A DNA stretch of 7,093 bases from JAJQBJ01 sp964387095 (lineage in GTDB: Bacteria > Bacillota > Clostridia > Oscillospirales > Oscillospiraceae). The stretch lies in NCBI GenBank assembly GCA_964387095.1, contig CAYLVH010000085.1:1-7093 (forward strand). Direction: 5' to 3'. The notes under the pieces are model-generated. The model worked only from the letters and a program-made list of their open reading frames with translations, was not told the origin of the DNA and searched no databases. The position numbers and the translations under genes were made by a program. Shown piece after piece: positions 6,307 through 7,093 of the stretch. Positions within the stretch are counted from its first letter, which is position 1; every line of letters begins with the position of its first letter.

Positions 6307-7093
6307 TTGAAACCCAACAACAAGGGAAACAACCCAAAAGGATGGAAGAAATATACAAATCTCATCTGGATTTTGGTCTGGGCCGTTATCCTGACCATGA
6401 TGATGCGCTATTTTTTCTCCTCCCTCTACTCCACCACCTCCACCACGGAAATTCAGTTCAGCGAGTTTATCCAGTTGGTGGAAAACGACCAGGTGGAATC
6501 TGTTATACTGGAAAGCGGCTGTTACACCGTCATCCTGACAGAGGAAGGCATGGAGGCCTGGCTGGAAGCCAAGGAGGCTGAGGCCGCCGAAAATGGCTCC
6601 ACCATTGTCCCCAGGGAGAACACCACCATTATCACCGCGCCGGTGAGCTATCCGGATCTGGCGCTGCTCTTTGAGGCCCATGGGGTAACTTATGGCACGC
6701 CCTATACCCCCGCAGCCTCCCCCATCATCACTTTCTTTGCATCTTATGTGCTGCCCGTTCTCATTATGATGGCGTTGCTCTTCCTGCTCTTCCGGGTCAT
6801 GGGCTCTAAAATGGGCGGCATGGGCGGTATGGGCGGCATGGGCAAGTCCAACGCCAAGCTGTACGACGTGAAAAAGTCCACTGGCGTCACCTTCAAGGAT
6901 GTCGCCGGTCAGGATGAGGCCAAGGAGTCCCTGGAGGAAATCATCGATTTCCTCCACAATCCCAGCAGATACACCGCAATCGGCGCAAAGCTCCCCAAGG
7001 GCGCGCTGCTGGTCGGCTCCCCCGGCACCGGTAAAACCCTGCTGGCCAAGGCGGTCGCCGGGGAGGCCAACGTCCCCTTCTTCTCCATCTCCG
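6307..7093 (+). CDS. ftsH: ATP-dependent zinc metalloprotease FtsH, N-terminal part (cut by window end)
   Basis: The first 262 codons of FtsH, the membrane-anchored hexameric AAA+ protease that extracts and degrades membrane and short-lived cytosolic proteins. The frame runs open from a TTG start to the right edge. A basic, Asn-rich tip (1-15) precedes the first membrane helix (about 18-37). An extracellular domain (about 38-139) contains EIQFSEFIQLVENDQVESV (48-66), the usual FtsH extracellular fold, and an acidic insert (79-95). The second helix is at about 140-163, then a Gly-Met linker (166-179). The AAA+ domain opens with VTFKDVAGQDEAKESLEEII (194-213), and the Walker A is GSPGTGKT (237-244), with Ser238 where Pro is usual. 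The Walker B, second region of homology and HEXXH zinc site lie beyond the window, so intactness cannot be judged. The gene is divergent from rlmB. A start near Met31 would break the first helix and is unlikely. Confidence 0.95.
   Translation, partial: MKPNNKGNNPKGWKKYTNLIWILVWAVILTMMMRYFFSSLYSTTSTTEIQFSEFIQLVENDQVESVILESGCYTVILTEEGMEAWLEAKEAEAAENGSTIVPRENTTIITAPVSYPDLALLFEAHGVTYGTPYTPAASPIITFFASYVLPVLIMMALLFLLFRVMGSKMGGMGGMGGMGKSNAKLYDVKKSTGVTFKDVAGQDEAKESLEEIIDFLHNPSRYTAIGAKLPKGALLVGSPGTGKTLLAKAVAGEANVPFFSIS
6811..6843 (+). repeat. In-frame ATGGGCGGY tandem repeat in the ftsH linker
   Basis: Three near-identical 9-base units (ATGGGCGGC, ATGGGCGGT, ATGGGCGGC) plus a partial fourth encode MGGMGGMGGMG at residues 169-179, just inside the membrane. 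It forms a flexible linker between the second membrane helix and the AAA+ ring. FtsH proteins vary here, often with Gly-rich runs. Copy number could change by slippage without shifting the frame. Confidence 0.8.

Noticed and set aside
6342..6581. A 79-codon plus-strand frame starting at ATG inside ftsH
   Set aside because: It is out of frame with FtsH. The true gene starts at TTG 6307 with AGGAGG 8 bases upstream.
6244..6957. A 237-codon open frame on the minus strand, opposite ftsH
   Set aside because: It is His/Gly-rich antisense of the FtsH coding region, with no motif and no promoter or ribosome binding site of note.

Overview
The window looks like chromosomal DNA of a Gram-positive gut-type Clostridia species, most plausibly Oscillospiraceae (Oscillibacter/Flavonifractor-like). 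The reasons are moderately high GC in the genes with AT-rich intergenic stretches, strong purine-rich ribosome binding sites, sigma-A type promoters, and the style of the FtsH, RlmB and small nitroreductase proteins. This placement is by eye; no database was consulted.

Layout from left to right. (1) Positions 43-1983, minus strand: a membrane-bound nucleotide-sugar 4,6-dehydratase of the CapD/WbpM/PglF/FlaA1 family, used in surface polysaccharide or glycan synthesis. It has its own sigma-A promoter at 2081-2109. (2) Positions 1984-2413: an AT-rich intergenic region with that promoter, a 17-base perfect palindrome, a strong leftward terminator hairpin and a doubtful 20-codon ORF. (3) Positions 2414-6076, minus strand: a three-gene unit in transcription order rlmB (23S rRNA 2'-O-methyltransferase), a 765-residue membrane protein, and a small FMN nitroreductase. 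Gaps are 21 and 27 bases, one promoter lies at 6126-6154, and the terminator is at 2259-2294. (4) Positions 6077-6306: a divergent promoter region. (5) Positions 6307-7093, plus strand: the 5' part of ftsH, starting at TTG and running off the window within the AAA+ domain.

The most interesting object is the 765-residue protein. Read by eye it keeps the eight-helix layout and nucleotide-binding domain signatures of a P1B (heavy-metal) P-type ATPase, but it lacks the DKTGT phosphorylation site, the TGE loop, the CPC metal motif and the GDGxND hinge. In place of a metal-binding domain it has an acidic tail of about 217 residues. It looks like a P-type pseudo-ATPase. The function is unknown, and its placement between an rRNA methylase and a nitroreductase does not reveal it. 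The other genes are ordinary housekeeping or surface-polysaccharide genes with no evident joint pathway.
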